Source: Prevotellaceae bacterium
GTDB taxonomy: Bacteria > Bacteroidota > Bacteroidia > Bacteroidales > UBA932
Length of the DNA stretch: 14,480 nt
Assembly (NCBI GenBank): GCA_031289385.1
Contig: JAITPP010000053.1
Span: 1-14,480 of the forward strand
Direction of reading: 5' to 3'
Of this stretch, positions 1 through 9,479 are shown one piece after another. Position 1 is the stretch's first letter, and each line of letters begins with the position of its first letter. The notes under the pieces are model-generated. The model worked only from the letters and a program-made list of their open reading frames with translations, did no database searches and was not told the origin of the DNA. Both the position numbers and the translations under genes were made by a program.

Positions 1-40
1 AAAAACAGAAAATAAGAAAAATAAAATAATAAAATAAACA

Positions 41-1375
41 ATGAAAAAAAACCTTTTAATACTGATTATGATTTCGTTAATGGCAGCGTCGTGTTATAAT
101 GAAACGACATTGCTGGTGAAATCGGAATTTTCGGCGACTGTCGAAAGCGATAACTATACTGCTCCTGTGCGGGTTGCGTTGGAAAATAATAGTACCGGCG
201 CCGATTTTTACAAGTGGACATTCGATGGCGGTACACCTGCTACATCTTCCGAAAAGCAGCCGCCGACTGTGATTTACGACAAAGCAGGAACATACAAAAT
301 CACTCTCGAAGCGTGGAACAACACCGAACGCGACACCAAAGAATTTACTTTTTCGGTGGATTCTGCCGTAAATATTTCGTTTGATGTTGAAGTTCTTATG
401 AACAATTTTGCGCCCGCCGAAGTGAAAATAACAAACGCAACCGTTGGCGCATCCTCGTTTCAATGGACATTTGACGGCGGCGTGCCTGCAACTTCCGCAG
501 AAAAAAATCCGTCAAACGTACACTACGAAAATCAAGGAGAGCATACGATTTCGTTAATTGTGAGCAATGGACGCGAATCGTTTTCGACTTACAAAACAAT
601 AAATCTTGATGCGCCCATAAACGTTGATTTTGAGGTAGAACCGTCGTTTGACGATTTTGATTACGAAGTTCCGTTTACCGCAAATTTGCAAAACAAAACC
701 ACAAGCGGGCTAACTTACACGTGGACTTGTGCGGGCACAACAATCGCAAACGCAACAGCCGAAAATACAAGTGTTTACATTCAAAATGCGGGAACTTACA
801 CGATAGAATTAACAGGCTCGAACGGCAAAGAAACAAAAACCGCAAGCAAGCAAATTATCGTGAAACCGAACACAAATCTTTACACATTAAACGATGTAAA
901 AATCGGGATAAAATCGGCTGAGCAAACCATAGGATGCTTTTATTCACTGCCTTTGCGCACGGTTTTTAAAAGTAATGATGTGAACGAATCTACGGGCGCA
1001 AAAATTAATATCGTATTTTTTGGTTTGGATGCAGCGTTCAATAATTGTTATTTTACCTCGCCCGATGATGCTGAACTGTCGGGATTTACGGCAATTCCAA
1101 ACGCAACGAAAACATATTTCGTAAACAAAATCGACGACACAGCTCTAAGTTTTACAAATGCCGATTTTGATGCAATGAACAACGATAACTTGCTGAATGT
1201 CTTGAATATTCGCGGCAACAGCAACACAACATCGTGGTTTACGAATTTAAATATTCCCAATCTCGTTTTGTTCGAAACCGCAGCAGGAATAAAGGGCGCG
1301 ATAAAAGTTAAAGGATATGTATCTGACGGAAATAATTCGTACATTCTTACAGATATTAAATTTCAAAAACAATAA
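41..1375 (+). CDS. PKD-repeat surface lipoprotein
   Basis: The 444-residue product begins with a lipoprotein signal peptide: Lys2-Lys3, a hydrophobic stretch, and a lipobox LMAASC with the lipidated cysteine at residue 18. Three PKD-like (Ig-fold) repeats follow, at roughly residues 30-108, 111-190 and 193-275. The first two carry nearly the same WTFDGG core and a following AGTY/QGEH strand; the third is more diverged (YTWTCAG). Residues about 283-444 form a C-terminal domain I do not recognise. PKD domains usually mediate protein or glycan contacts on the cell surface, so an envelope-anchored binding or scaffold role is likely, but the ligand is unknown. The next gene starts 26 nt downstream on the same strand, suggesting an operon. 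The ATG at 41 is preferred because it puts the signal peptide at the N terminus. The 40 nt before it are A-rich and show no promoter. Confidence 0.85.
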   Translation: MKKNLLILIMISLMAASCYNETTLLVKSEFSATVESDNYTAPVRVALENNSTGADFYKWTFDGGTPATSSEKQPPTVIYDKAGTYKITLEAWNNTERDTKEFTFSVDSAVNISFDVEVLMNNFAPAEVKITNATVGASSFQWTFDGGVPATSAEKNPSNVHYENQGEHTISLIVSNGRESFSTYKTINLDAPINVDFEVEPSFDDFDYEVPFTANLQNKTTSGLTYTWTCAGTTIANATAENTSVYIQNAGTYTIELTGSNGKETKTASKQIIVKPNTNLYTLNDVKIGIKSAEQTIGCFYSLPLRTVFKSNDVNESTGAKINIVFFGLDAAFNNCYFTSPDDAELSGFTAIPNATKTYFVNKIDDTALSFTNADFDAMNNDNLLNVLNIRGNSNTTSWFTNLNIPNLVLFETAAGIKGAIKVKGYVSDGNNSYILTDIKFQKQ

Positions 1376-1401
1376 AAATTATTTCATAAAATATTGAAAA
1401 C

Positions 1402-3123
1402 ATGACGAAAACAAAAAAAATATCACTTGCAATAATCTTGTGTTTTATGGCAGTAAACATGCTTGCACAGTCGGTAGATGTTGAAAATATCGGCAACATA
1501 TTTAAGAACAAGCCGTTTGCCTTTAACGGCGGATTGTCGGCAGGCTCGGTGTTTTACAACGGCAATCAGCAATCGGGCAGGCAAAGTTGGACTTATTATA
1601 TCAACGGCAACGTCAACGTGAGCATTTACGGGCAACTCAACATTCCGATAAGCATAAATTTCACAAATCTGGGTAAAAACATGTCCTATCCATCGCTGCC
1701 CAATCGACTGAGCTTACATCCTACATATAAGTGGATTACAGGACATATCGGCGATGTTTCGATGTCGTTTTCACCCTACACTCTTAGCGGACATCAGTTT
1801 ACAGGCGGCGGCGTGGATTTAACGCCGGGAAAATTCAAGATAAGCATGATGGGCGGACGACTGCTGAAAGGTATGGATTATTCAGCCGAAAACCCAGCAG
1901 TGATGCCGAATTACGAACGTTTCGGATATGGAATAAAAACGCAATATGATGCCGAAAATTATGCGGTAGGATTGACATATTTCGGTGCAAAAGATACGAA
2001 AAACGAACACGCCGAATATCTTCTCGACAGTTTGGGAATTAAGCCCGCGCAAAACTCTGTGATAAGCGTAGATGTACGCCTTAATCTTCTGAAAAACATC
2101 ACATTTATGGCTGAATATGCGCTTAGTTTTTTCACTCACGATTTGCGTGCGCCCAAAGATGAAAAATCGTCGGCGATAAAAAATATTTTCGGCAACAAAA
2201 CCTCCACAAGTTTGTATGATGCCTTTAATGCAAAACTGAATTGGCAACTCGCCAAAAACACGATAGGCATTGGATACGAACGTATTGCACCCGACTATAA
2301 AACGCTTGGCGCATATTATTTCAACAACGATTACGAAAATCTGACGCTGAATTATGCTCGTCCGTTTTTGAAAGGCGACAAAGCCAATGTGGCATTAAGT
2401 TTGGGCGTTCAGCGCGACGATTTGAAAAATCAAAACGACAACACAAATACGCGATATGTAGGCTCGGTAAATTTGAATTACAACCCGTCTGAAAAACTGC
2501 AACTTACGGCAAATTATTCGACATTTCAAAGTTTTCGCAACCTAAAATCGCAATTCGACTATATCAACGAAATATCACCTTACGACAACATGGACACGCT
2601 GAATTACACGCAATTATCGCAAAATATCGATGGCTCGATAAGTTATAATTTAAAGGCTACCGAAACGCAAAATCAACGTCTGAATATGACTGTAAGTTAT
2701 CAGGAATCAGCTGACAAACAGGGCAATGTAACTTTGCAGGGCAATGTTTCGCGGTTTTTGAATTCGTCGCTCATTTATAATTTATCGTTGCCCAAAAAGA
2801 ATTTGAACATTATGGCATCGGCAAATTATTCGTACAATTACGGCGGCGCGGTTGAGTCGCACACGTTCGGACCCATGCTTGGCGTTACGGCGGGATTTTT
2901 GGAGAAAAAACTGACAACAGGATTTTCGACAGCCTACAACGTAAACGTAAGCAACGGCGACACTCAAATAAAGGTGTTTAACGTGCGGGTGAACGCCGCT
3001 TTTGTGATGTTTAAAAAACACAATATCAGCGCAAATGTAGTGTGGCAAAACAGAAATTCGGTTATCAAAAACAACAAAACCGATGCCATAACAACAACAT
3101 TTGCTTATTCGTTTTCGTTTTAA
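1402..3123 (+). CDS. Outer-membrane beta-barrel protein
   Basis: The 573-residue protein has a Sec signal peptide (basic MTKTKK, hydrophobic core, probable cleavage after the MLAQ segment near residue 23). The mature part is a long series of alternating polar/hydrophobic strands with many Tyr, Asn and Gly residues (for example LTANYSTF, NVALSLGV, LNYNPSE) and ends in FAYSFSF, an aromatic C-terminal strand as in BAM-assembled barrels. I see no TonB box, plug domain or T9SS sorting domain. It follows the PKD lipoprotein by 26 nt, so the two are probably co-transcribed and may act together at the outer membrane. The specific function (channel, anchor or secretion accessory) cannot be decided from sequence alone. 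It does not resemble the mobile-element genes downstream and probably marks the resident chromosome. Confidence 0.8.
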   Translation: MTKTKKISLAIILCFMAVNMLAQSVDVENIGNIFKNKPFAFNGGLSAGSVFYNGNQQSGRQSWTYYINGNVNVSIYGQLNIPISINFTNLGKNMSYPSLPNRLSLHPTYKWITGHIGDVSMSFSPYTLSGHQFTGGGVDLTPGKFKISMMGGRLLKGMDYSAENPAVMPNYERFGYGIKTQYDAENYAVGLTYFGAKDTKNEHAEYLLDSLGIKPAQNSVISVDVRLNLLKNITFMAEYALSFFTHDLRAPKDEKSSAIKNIFGNKTSTSLYDAFNAKLNWQLAKNTIGIGYERIAPDYKTLGAYYFNNDYENLTLNYARPFLKGDKANVALSLGVQRDDLKNQNDNTNTRYVGSVNLNYNPSEKLQLTANYSTFQSFRNLKSQFDYINEISPYDNMDTLNYTQLSQNIDGSISYNLKATETQNQRLNMTVSYQESADKQGNVTLQGNVSRFLNSSLIYNLSLPKKNLNIMASANYSYNYGGAVESHTFGPMLGVTAGFLEKKLTTGFSTAYNVNVSNGDTQIKVFNVRVNAAFVMFKKHNISANVVWQNRNSVIKNNKTDAITTTFAYSFSF

Positions 3124-3127
3124 TGAA

Positions 3128-3184
3128 AAAGTTATAAAGTTCTAAAGTTGTAAAGTTCATAAAGTTATAAAGTTATAAAGTTTG
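3128..3184. repeat. 8-bp tandem repeat, AAAGTTAT type
   Basis: Seven consecutive units of 8 bp (one of 9 bp) follow the pattern AAAGTTNN: AAAGTTAT, AAAGTTCT, AAAGTTGT, AAAGTTCAT, AAAGTTAT, AAAGTTAT, AAAGTTTG. The array starts five bases after the stop codon of the barrel gene. Similar AAAGTT words recur at the right end of the window (14436-14480). Confidence 0.85.
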
Positions 3185-3332
3185 TCGAGAATTAAGAATG
3201 AAGAGTATTAGCTAATTTTTCTTTAATTTATGGTTTTTAATTTATTGTAAACTAACATAATAAAGCCTATATTTCTATCGAAATTTACCAATTCCATAAA
3301 AGATACTTAAACATTATGCCTCATTAGTTTTA

Positions 3333-3371
3333 AATTGCAAACCACTACACAATGTGTAGTGATTTGCAATT
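3333..3371 (+). terminator. Near-perfect 39-bp palindrome, possible terminator of the lipoprotein-barrel operon
   Basis: Arms at 3333-3351 and 3353-3371 are complementary over 19 positions with one mismatch (C3343 against A3362) around a single central base. As RNA it would form a long hairpin with a tiny loop. A run of six T residues at 3378-3383 lies six bases downstream, so a Rho-independent terminator on the plus strand is plausible. It is about 210 bp after the barrel stop codon and the gap before the T run is long, so a protein-binding palindrome is an equally open reading. Confidence 0.45.
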
Positions 3372-3394
3372 ACGCACTTTTTTCTGATATGGTA

Positions 3395-3402
3395 TATTTT
3401 TG
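3395..3402 (+). promoter_or_regulatory. Possible -7 box before the DUF1896 gene
   Basis: TATTTTTG fits the Bacteroidota -7 consensus TAnnTTTG and is correctly oriented to transcribe the DUF1896/methylase-helicase pair, giving a leader of about 120 nt. No TTTG -33 box lies at the expected 19-21 bp; the nearest, at 3363-3366, is 28 bp away. Weak candidate. Confidence 0.25.
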
Positions 3403-3420
3403 TTTAAATTAATTTATTTG

Positions 3421-3468
3421 CAGCCAACTCCAACCACCCCACCGCAAACCCCCGCCACCATTCCGATT
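3421..3468. other. C-rich block in the DUF1896 leader
   Basis: This stretch of about 48 bases contains runs such as CCACCCC and ACCCCCGCC, in sharp contrast to the AT-rich DNA around it. On the minus strand it is G-rich with several GG to GGGGG runs. It lies in the probable untranslated leader of the DUF1896 gene and has no convincing reading frame. Confidence 0.6.
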
Positions 3469-3469
3469 A

Positions 3470-3487
3470 AACGATAATTCTATCGTT
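3470..3487 (+). promoter_or_regulatory. Small hairpin upstream of the DUF1896 start
   Basis: AACGATA and TATCGTT form a perfect 7-bp stem around the loop ATTC, 41 bases before the start codon at 3529. It could be an operator or a structured leader. No T run follows closely enough for a good terminator. Confidence 0.4.
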
Positions 3488-3528
3488 ATTATTCCCAAAT
3501 TTGTTTCAAACTCAAAATTGAAATAATT

Positions 3529-3972
3529 ATGAATAGCACAAACATTTTGCATGACATATCGTATTTTCGGTTGTCGTTAATTGATTTTCTGCGCAATAGC
3601 CATCCCGAACGCTTATCGGACAGCAATTTTATTTCGGCACGCACCGAAGCGGCAACGGAAACATACGAACAAGCCGTAAAAAACGGTTATAACACAATCA
3701 ATGCCGAAGAACTTGCAAATGAAATTCTGTTTAACGGCTTACACTTTTCAAGATATGACACCATTGTAAACATTCTTTGGATTGAATTTTCCGACATTAT
3801 ACCTGAAAATGAGGCAAGTGAATACGCTATAAAACTGCTTACAGAATGTAAGTATGTTTTTGAAAAATATCCTATCTACGATAATTTCGCCTACGACCCA
3901 GAATTTGACTTGCTCTACTCCGAATTAACAGGAACAATCGCTATTTATTTGGAAGAACATGAGTTACAATAA
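3529..3972 (+). CDS. DUF1896 family protein
   Basis: This acidic 147-residue protein matches the DUF1896 pattern I know from Bacteroides conjugative elements: an N-terminal segment with SYFRLSLIDFLRNSHPE, a central NEILFNGLHFSRYDTIVNILW, and a C-terminal FAYDPEFDLLYSELTGTIAI ending in EEHELQ. No signal peptide, membrane segment or catalytic motif is visible, so it is probably cytoplasmic. The biochemical role of the family is not known. Its last 14 bases overlap the start of the methylase-helicase gene in another frame, which suggests translational coupling and a shared function. In related elements these two genes are also neighbours. The ATG at 3529 gives the usual family N terminus; no Shine-Dalgarno sequence is evident. 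Confidence 0.85.
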   Translation: MNSTNILHDISYFRLSLIDFLRNSHPERLSDSNFISARTEAATETYEQAVKNGYNTINAEELANEILFNGLHFSRYDTIVNILWIEFSDIIPENEASEYAIKLLTECKYVFEKYPIYDNFAYDPEFDLLYSELTGTIAIYLEEHELQ

Positions 3973-6900
3973 AAAAGCGCATTTTCAAACCAATACAGAA
4001 GCCATACGCATTGCTTTTACTCTTGACAGGGAAAAGCGTAAACCCACCGACACGGAAGCCGCAATATTAAAGCAATACAGCGGTTTCGGCGGATTAAAAT
4101 GTATTCTAAATCCCACGCAAACAGAATTAGACAAAGCCTTTTGGACAAATTCAGAAATTAATTTATTTCCTTTGGTTGCCGATTTGCACAAGTTAATTCG
4201 CGAAAATTCGAGCAGCGAGCAGGAATACAAGCGTTATTTCAGCAGTCTGAAAAATTCTATTCTGACGGCTTTTTACACGCCGCCGAAAATAATTCAAACT
4301 ATATCCGAAACACTACGTGAAAGTGGCATCAATACAGTTCGTTTTCTTGAGCCATCGGCAGGAAACGGCGCATTTGCAGATGCTTTCAAACAGGCATTTC
4401 CGAGCAACGAAACCGTTTGTTTTGAAAAAGATTTACTGACAGGCAAAATCCTTTCGCATCTGTATCCCAACGACAAAATCAATATTTGCGGTTTTGAGGA
4501 AATCGAAAATCGCCGTGATAATAAATTCGATATTGTTGCGTCAAATATTCCGTTTGGCGATGTTGCTGTTTTTGATATTTTGTTTTCAAAAAGCGAGGAT
4601 ATTGTGAGGCGGCAAGCCACACGCGCCATTCACAATTACTTTTTTGTTAAAGGCGTTGATATGCTTCGCGAAGGCGGAATATTAGCATTTATCACTTCGC
4701 AAGGCGTGATGAACAGTCCGAGCAACGAGCCTGTGCGCGAATGGCTTATGAAAAACGCTAATCTTGTATCGGCAGTTCGCTTGCCGAATAATTTAATGAG
4801 CGAAAATGCAGGAACAGAGGTTGGTAGCGATTTAATAATTTTACAGAAAAATACGAATAAAACCTCATTAACTCCCGATGAAACATTATTTTTGAAAAGC
4901 CGAATGCTTTCTAATGGCGCATTGGCAAACAATTATTTTCGCGATTTTAGCCGCATTGTACACACCAAAGGCTATCCCGACAAAGACCTTTACGGAAAAC
5001 CTGCAATTATATTTTTACACGAAAATGGCATTGCTGAAATGGCATCAGACTTAAAAAAAATGCTTGTTCCCGATTTTCAAAAAAACTTAAATATAAAATT
5101 ATATCAGGATAATTTTTTAGAAACAAAAACACAAATTCAACCACCAAAAAAAGAAACGCAAGAGCCTAAAACTGTTGTCAATACGGAACAACAACCTCTG
5201 TTATCGCTTTACGACCTTTTCGGATTTAATCAAGACGAACGCAGGCAACTTAACAGCAAGCAAAAAGGCAACCGCAAAACAACGCCTGCCGCAACACATC
5301 AGCTTGATATGTTTTCTCAATCTTCACAAAATTCTGCAACGTCTGAATCTTTACCAAAAGAAAAACCGCTTGCATTACCAATAGAACCACGCATTTATAA
5401 CGGAAAATTAGAAACATTTTATAAAGTCGGCTCATTGCTGACGGATAGCGAACAAGTAGGTTTTCTGAAAGAAATACACAGAAATGACGCCATTTTTATG
5501 CCTTTGGAGTTAGACATTTTGCAAAAAACGAAAGCGGAACTGTATATCAAAATCAGAGATACATATCAGCGTTTATACACCTACGAAGCAACAGAAAGAA
5601 AGGAAAATACGGGATTAAGACAATCTCTGAATAATTTGTATGACACATTCGTAAAATTCTACGGTAATTTGAATGAAAAGAAAAATATCGCTTTTGTCAG
5701 AATGGACGCGGGAGGGCGTGAAATTCTTTCGCTCGAACGAACAGTTGATGAAAAGTTGGTAAAAGCCGACATTTTCAAACAGCCTGTAACTTTCAATGCC
5801 AACGAAATAAAACAGGCGGAAACTGCCATTGAAGCCCTTTCTGCCTCGCTTAACAAATTCGGCGAAGTAAATTTTGAATATATGCTTTCGCTTATGAAAG
5901 AAAAAAGCGCAGAAGAAATATTAAGCGATTTGCACGGACGTATTTATTATAATCCTCTGATTTACAATTACGAAGTATCCGATAAATTCATTGCAGGCAA
6001 CGTTATTGAGAAAGCGCAGGCGATAGAAAAATATCTTGAAAAAAATCCACAAGATGAAAATCGTCTTGCCGTGTCCGAATCGCTGAAAGCCTTGCAGGAA
6101 GCCACTCCTCGCGCTATCTCTTTTAACGAATTGGATTTTAATTTCGGCGAACGCTGGATTCCCGAAGGTATTTACAGTAAATATGCAAGTTATCTGTTTG
6201 ATGTAGAATGTCATATCCTGTATTCAAATATACGCGATGAATATTCTGTAAAAGCATCGCATTACAACGCCAATATTTCAGTAAAATATTCAGTAAAAGG
6301 AGAAAATCGCGGCTATGACGGGCTTGCGCTTATGAAACACGCCCTTCACAACACCACGCCCGACATTACAAAAAATGTAAAAGCAACCGACAAAACAGGA
6401 AAAAAAATAACGGTAAAAGTCAGGGACGGCGAAGCCATACAGTTAGCCAATTCAAAGATTGATGAGATGCGCAACGGCTTTTCGGACTGGCTGAATGAAC
6501 AATCACAGGAATTTAAAGACCGTTTGACAAAAATTTACAATGAAAAATTTAATTGTTTCGTGCGTCCGAAATATGACGGCTCGCATCAAGCGTTTCCCGA
6601 ATTGAATTTGAAATCTTTAGGCATTCCCGACCTTTACCAAAGTCAGAAAGATGCGATTTGGATGTTAAAACAAAACGGCGGCGGCATTTGCGACCACGAA
6701 GTAGGTGCTGGAAAAACGCTGATAATGTGTTGCGCCGCTTATGAAATGAAACGTCTGGGACTTGCCAACAAACCAATGATTATAGGGCTTAAAGCAAATG
6801 TACACGAGATAGCGCAAACATTCCAAACCGCTTATCCCAACGCCAAAATTCTTTATCCGGGAAAGGAAGATTTTACGCCCAAAAAGAGAGTGAAAATTTT

Positions 6901-9331
6901 TAATGAAATAAAAAACAATAATTGGGATTGCATAATTTTATCGCACGACCAATTCGGCATGATACCTCAATCTCCTGAAATACAGAGCGAAATTCTACAA
7001 AAAGAATTATACAGCGTAGAAGAAAATTTGAATGTCTTGCAGCAACGTGGCTCGGAAGTATCGCGAGGAATGTTGAAAGGAGTATTGAAAAGACAGGAAA
7101 ATTTAAATGTAAAATTGAAAGAATTAGCACAACAAATCAAAAGCCGCACGGATGATGTGGTAGATTTTAAGATGATGAGCATAGACCATATTTTTGTTGA
7201 TGAGAGCCACCGATTCAAAAATTTAATGTTTACCACTCGCCACGACCGCGTAGCAGGCTTAGGCAATCCCGATGGCAGCCAACGCGCTCTGAATATGCTT
7301 TTTGCGCTTAGAACTATTCAGGAACGCACAGGTAAAGATTTGGGCGCTACTTTTTTGTCGGGAACAACAATAAGTAACTCTTTGACTGAATTATATTTAT
7401 TGTTCAAATATTTTCGCCCGCAGGAATTGGAACGTCAAAATATTAACACCTTTGATGCGTGGGCTGCTGTATTTGCAAAGAAAACAACAGATTACGAATT
7501 TTCCGTTACCAATGAAATAGTGCAAAAAGAACGGTTCAGATATTTTATAAAAGTTCCCGAACTGGCTTCGTTTTACAGCGAAATAACAGATTTTCGCACG
7601 GCAAAAGATATTGGCATCGACCGCCCCGAAAAAAACGAAATTCTGCATAATATTCCTCTCACTCCGCAGCAGCAAGAATTTATCGTTAAGTTGGTTGAAT
7701 TTGCCAAAACAGGCGATGCTACATTGTTAGGACGTTTGCCGCTTACCGACAGAGAAGAAAGAGCGAAAATGCTGATTGCTACCGATTACGCACGTAAAAT
7801 GTCGCTGGATATGCGATTGATTGACTACAACAAATACGATGACCATATTGATAACAAAGCGTCGCACTGCGCTGCAAATATCGCCAAATATTACAACAAA
7901 TACAAAGAGCAAAAAGGAACGCAATTTGTATTTTCCGATTTGGGTACATATAAGGTTGGCGAATGGAATCCGTACAGCGAAATTAAACGCAAATTAGTTG
8001 AAGACTACAACATTCCCGCACACGAAATACGTTTTATTCAAGAGGCAAAAACAGAAACCGCCCGCAAAGCCATTATAAACGCACTGAACGAGGGAAAAAT
8101 CCGCGTATTATTCGGCAGCACGGAAATGCTGGGAACAGGCGTAAACGCTCAAAAACGAGCCGTAGCGGTGCATCATTTGGACAGCCCGTGGCGACCCAGC
8201 GATTTGGAACAGCGCGAAGGCAGAGCCATACGCAAAGGAAACAATATTGCCAAACATTTCGCTGATAATAAGGTAGATGTTATAATATATGCCGTTGAAA
8301 AAAGTCTTGACTCGTACAAATTCAATTTATTGCACAATAAACAATTATTTATCAGACAATTAAAAAACAACAACATGGGCAGCCGCACCATCGACGAGGG
8401 CAGCATTGACGAAAAAAGCGGTATGAATTTTTCCGAATACGTCGCCATCTTATCGGGAAATACCGATTTGCTTGATAAAGCCCGATTGGAAAAGAAAATT
8501 GCAGCGTTGGAAAGCGAAAGAAAATCGTTCAATAGAAATAAATATTTCTCATCGCTCAAATTAGACGATATTGTTCGCACGGTTGATGGTTACAATGAAA
8601 TAATCGCCCGCATGACAAAGGATTGGGAAATGTTCAATCAAAAAGCGCAATTTGACAATGATGGTAACAAACTAAATCCCATACAGTTGGAAGGAGTGCA
8701 GAACAATGCGGATATTAAATCTGTCGCTGAAAAATTAGCGCAAATCAACGACAGGGCAACTACGCAGGGAGAGCATTTTAAGATAGGAAAACTTTATGAT
8801 TTTATCTTGTCGGTAAAAACGGAAAATACGCAAAAAGAAGGTATGCTGTTCAAACAAAACAGATTTTTTATTGAAGGCGAAGGAAATATAAAATACACTT
8901 ACAATAGCGGAAACATAGCCTCCGAGCCGAAATTAGCCGTATCGTACTTTATCAATGCTCTCGAAAGAATACCGAAATTAATTGAAAAATATAAAACAGA
9001 TATTGAGAAAAAATCCCAAGATTTGCCTGTGCTGCGCGAAATTGACAACAGCGAATGGCGAAAAGAAGATAAACTGAAAGAACTGAAATCGGAATTGGCG
9101 ACATTGGAAAGAAAAATACAACTTACGCTCAAAACTATTGAACACGACGATGATAAAACCAAAGAGACACAGGAAAATGAAGCGACGGAATACAATGAAC
9201 AAAGCAAAGTTGAAAGCGAAAATCAGGAACAAAAAACTAATTCACATTCTGCTCCCGAAAACTTACAAGAAATAAAAGAAATTATGAACGGCAGACTTAT
9301 TATAGCCCACTCCAAAAGCTTTAAAATGTAA
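3959..9331 (+). CDS. N6-adenine methylase / SNF2-like helicase fusion of a mobile element
   Basis: This 1790-residue protein has an N-terminal methyltransferase-like domain: QYSGFGGLK near 39-47, AFYTPP near 104, SAM-binding motif EPSAGNGAF from E131, and a motif IV variant SNIPFGD at 195-201. A superfamily 2 helicase follows: Walker A GAGKT at 916-920, Walker B-like DESH at 1081-1084, SGTT from 1134, and motif VI QREGRAIRKG from 1418. The remaining C-terminal third is Lys/Glu-rich with probable coiled coils and a low-complexity tail. The layout matches the large helicase-related proteins of Bacteroides conjugative transposons and resembles phage P1 DarB, an antirestriction protein. Motif IV is NIPF rather than the usual (N/D)PP(Y/F), so methylation is uncertain. 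It starts inside DUF1896 (14-base overlap). A role in protecting or processing element DNA is inference. Confidence 0.85.
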   Translation: MSYNKKAHFQTNTEAIRIAFTLDREKRKPTDTEAAILKQYSGFGGLKCILNPTQTELDKAFWTNSEINLFPLVADLHKLIRENSSSEQEYKRYFSSLKNSILTAFYTPPKIIQTISETLRESGINTVRFLEPSAGNGAFADAFKQAFPSNETVCFEKDLLTGKILSHLYPNDKINICGFEEIENRRDNKFDIVASNIPFGDVAVFDILFSKSEDIVRRQATRAIHNYFFVKGVDMLREGGILAFITSQGVMNSPSNEPVREWLMKNANLVSAVRLPNNLMSENAGTEVGSDLIILQKNTNKTSLTPDETLFLKSRMLSNGALANNYFRDFSRIVHTKGYPDKDLYGKPAIIFLHENGIAEMASDLKKMLVPDFQKNLNIKLYQDNFLETKTQIQPPKKETQEPKTVVNTEQQPLLSLYDLFGFNQDERRQLNSKQKGNRKTTPAATHQLDMFSQSSQNSATSESLPKEKPLALPIEPRIYNGKLETFYKVGSLLTDSEQVGFLKEIHRNDAIFMPLELDILQKTKAELYIKIRDTYQRLYTYEATERKENTGLRQSLNNLYDTFVKFYGNLNEKKNIAFVRMDAGGREILSLERTVDEKLVKADIFKQPVTFNANEIKQAETAIEALSASLNKFGEVNFEYMLSLMKEKSAEEILSDLHGRIYYNPLIYNYEVSDKFIAGNVIEKAQAIEKYLEKNPQDENRLAVSESLKALQEATPRAISFNELDFNFGERWIPEGIYSKYASYLFDVECHILYSNIRDEYSVKASHYNANISVKYSVKGENRGYDGLALMKHALHNTTPDITKNVKATDKTGKKITVKVRDGEAIQLANSKIDEMRNGFSDWLNEQSQEFKDRLTKIYNEKFNCFVRPKYDGSHQAFPELNLKSLGIPDLYQSQKDAIWMLKQNGGGICDHEVGAGKTLIMCCAAYEMKRLGLANKPMIIGLKANVHEIAQTFQTAYPNAKILYPGKEDFTPKKRVKIFNEIKNNNWDCIILSHDQFGMIPQSPEIQSEILQKELYSVEENLNVLQQRGSEVSRGMLKGVLKRQENLNVKLKELAQQIKSRTDDVVDFKMMSIDHIFVDESHRFKNLMFTTRHDRVAGLGNPDGSQRALNMLFALRTIQERTGKDLGATFLSGTTISNSLTELYLLFKYFRPQELERQNINTFDAWAAVFAKKTTDYEFSVTNEIVQKERFRYFIKVPELASFYSEITDFRTAKDIGIDRPEKNEILHNIPLTPQQQEFIVKLVEFAKTGDATLLGRLPLTDREERAKMLIATDYARKMSLDMRLIDYNKYDDHIDNKASHCAANIAKYYNKYKEQKGTQFVFSDLGTYKVGEWNPYSEIKRKLVEDYNIPAHEIRFIQEAKTETARKAIINALNEGKIRVLFGSTEMLGTGVNAQKRAVAVHHLDSPWRPSDLEQREGRAIRKGNNIAKHFADNKVDVIIYAVEKSLDSYKFNLLHNKQLFIRQLKNNNMGSRTIDEGSIDEKSGMNFSEYVAILSGNTDLLDKARLEKKIAALESERKSFNRNKYFSSLKLDDIVRTVDGYNEIIARMTKDWEMFNQKAQFDNDGNKLNPIQLEGVQNNADIKSVAEKLAQINDRATTQGEHFKIGKLYDFILSVKTENTQKEGMLFKQNRFFIEGEGNIKYTYNSGNIASEPKLAVSYFINALERIPKLIEKYKTDIEKKSQDLPVLREIDNSEWRKEDKLKELKSELATLERKIQLTLKTIEHDDDKTKETQENEATEYNEQSKVESENQEQKTNSHSAPENLQEIKEIMNGRLIIAHSKSFKM

Positions 9332-9401
9332 TTTACCATTATCTTAGTATTTCGTATTCAGTAATTCCGTATTTAGTCGTTAGTCGTTAGTATTTAGTCA
9401 T

Positions 9402-9455
9402 TCCTACATTTCTTAATTTCTACATTTCTACATTCCTACATTTCTTAATTTCCAC
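9402..9455. repeat. Degenerate TACATTTC repeats
   Basis: Units TACATTTC, TACATTCC and TACATTTCT alternate with TTAATTTC between the two convergent gene blocks. They are preceded at about 9370-9400 by a run of TTAGTCG/TTAGTAT words. No gene and no hairpin terminator is visible in 9332-9554. Confidence 0.7.
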
Positions 9456-9479
9456 ATTAATCACATTCTCACATTAACT

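Noticed and set aside
3959..9331. Methylase-helicase as the core of a defence system such as DISARM or BREX
   Set aside because: No partner genes of those systems are present. The DUF1896 neighbour, single-chain fusion, NIPF motif and RteC context fit the conjugative-element family.
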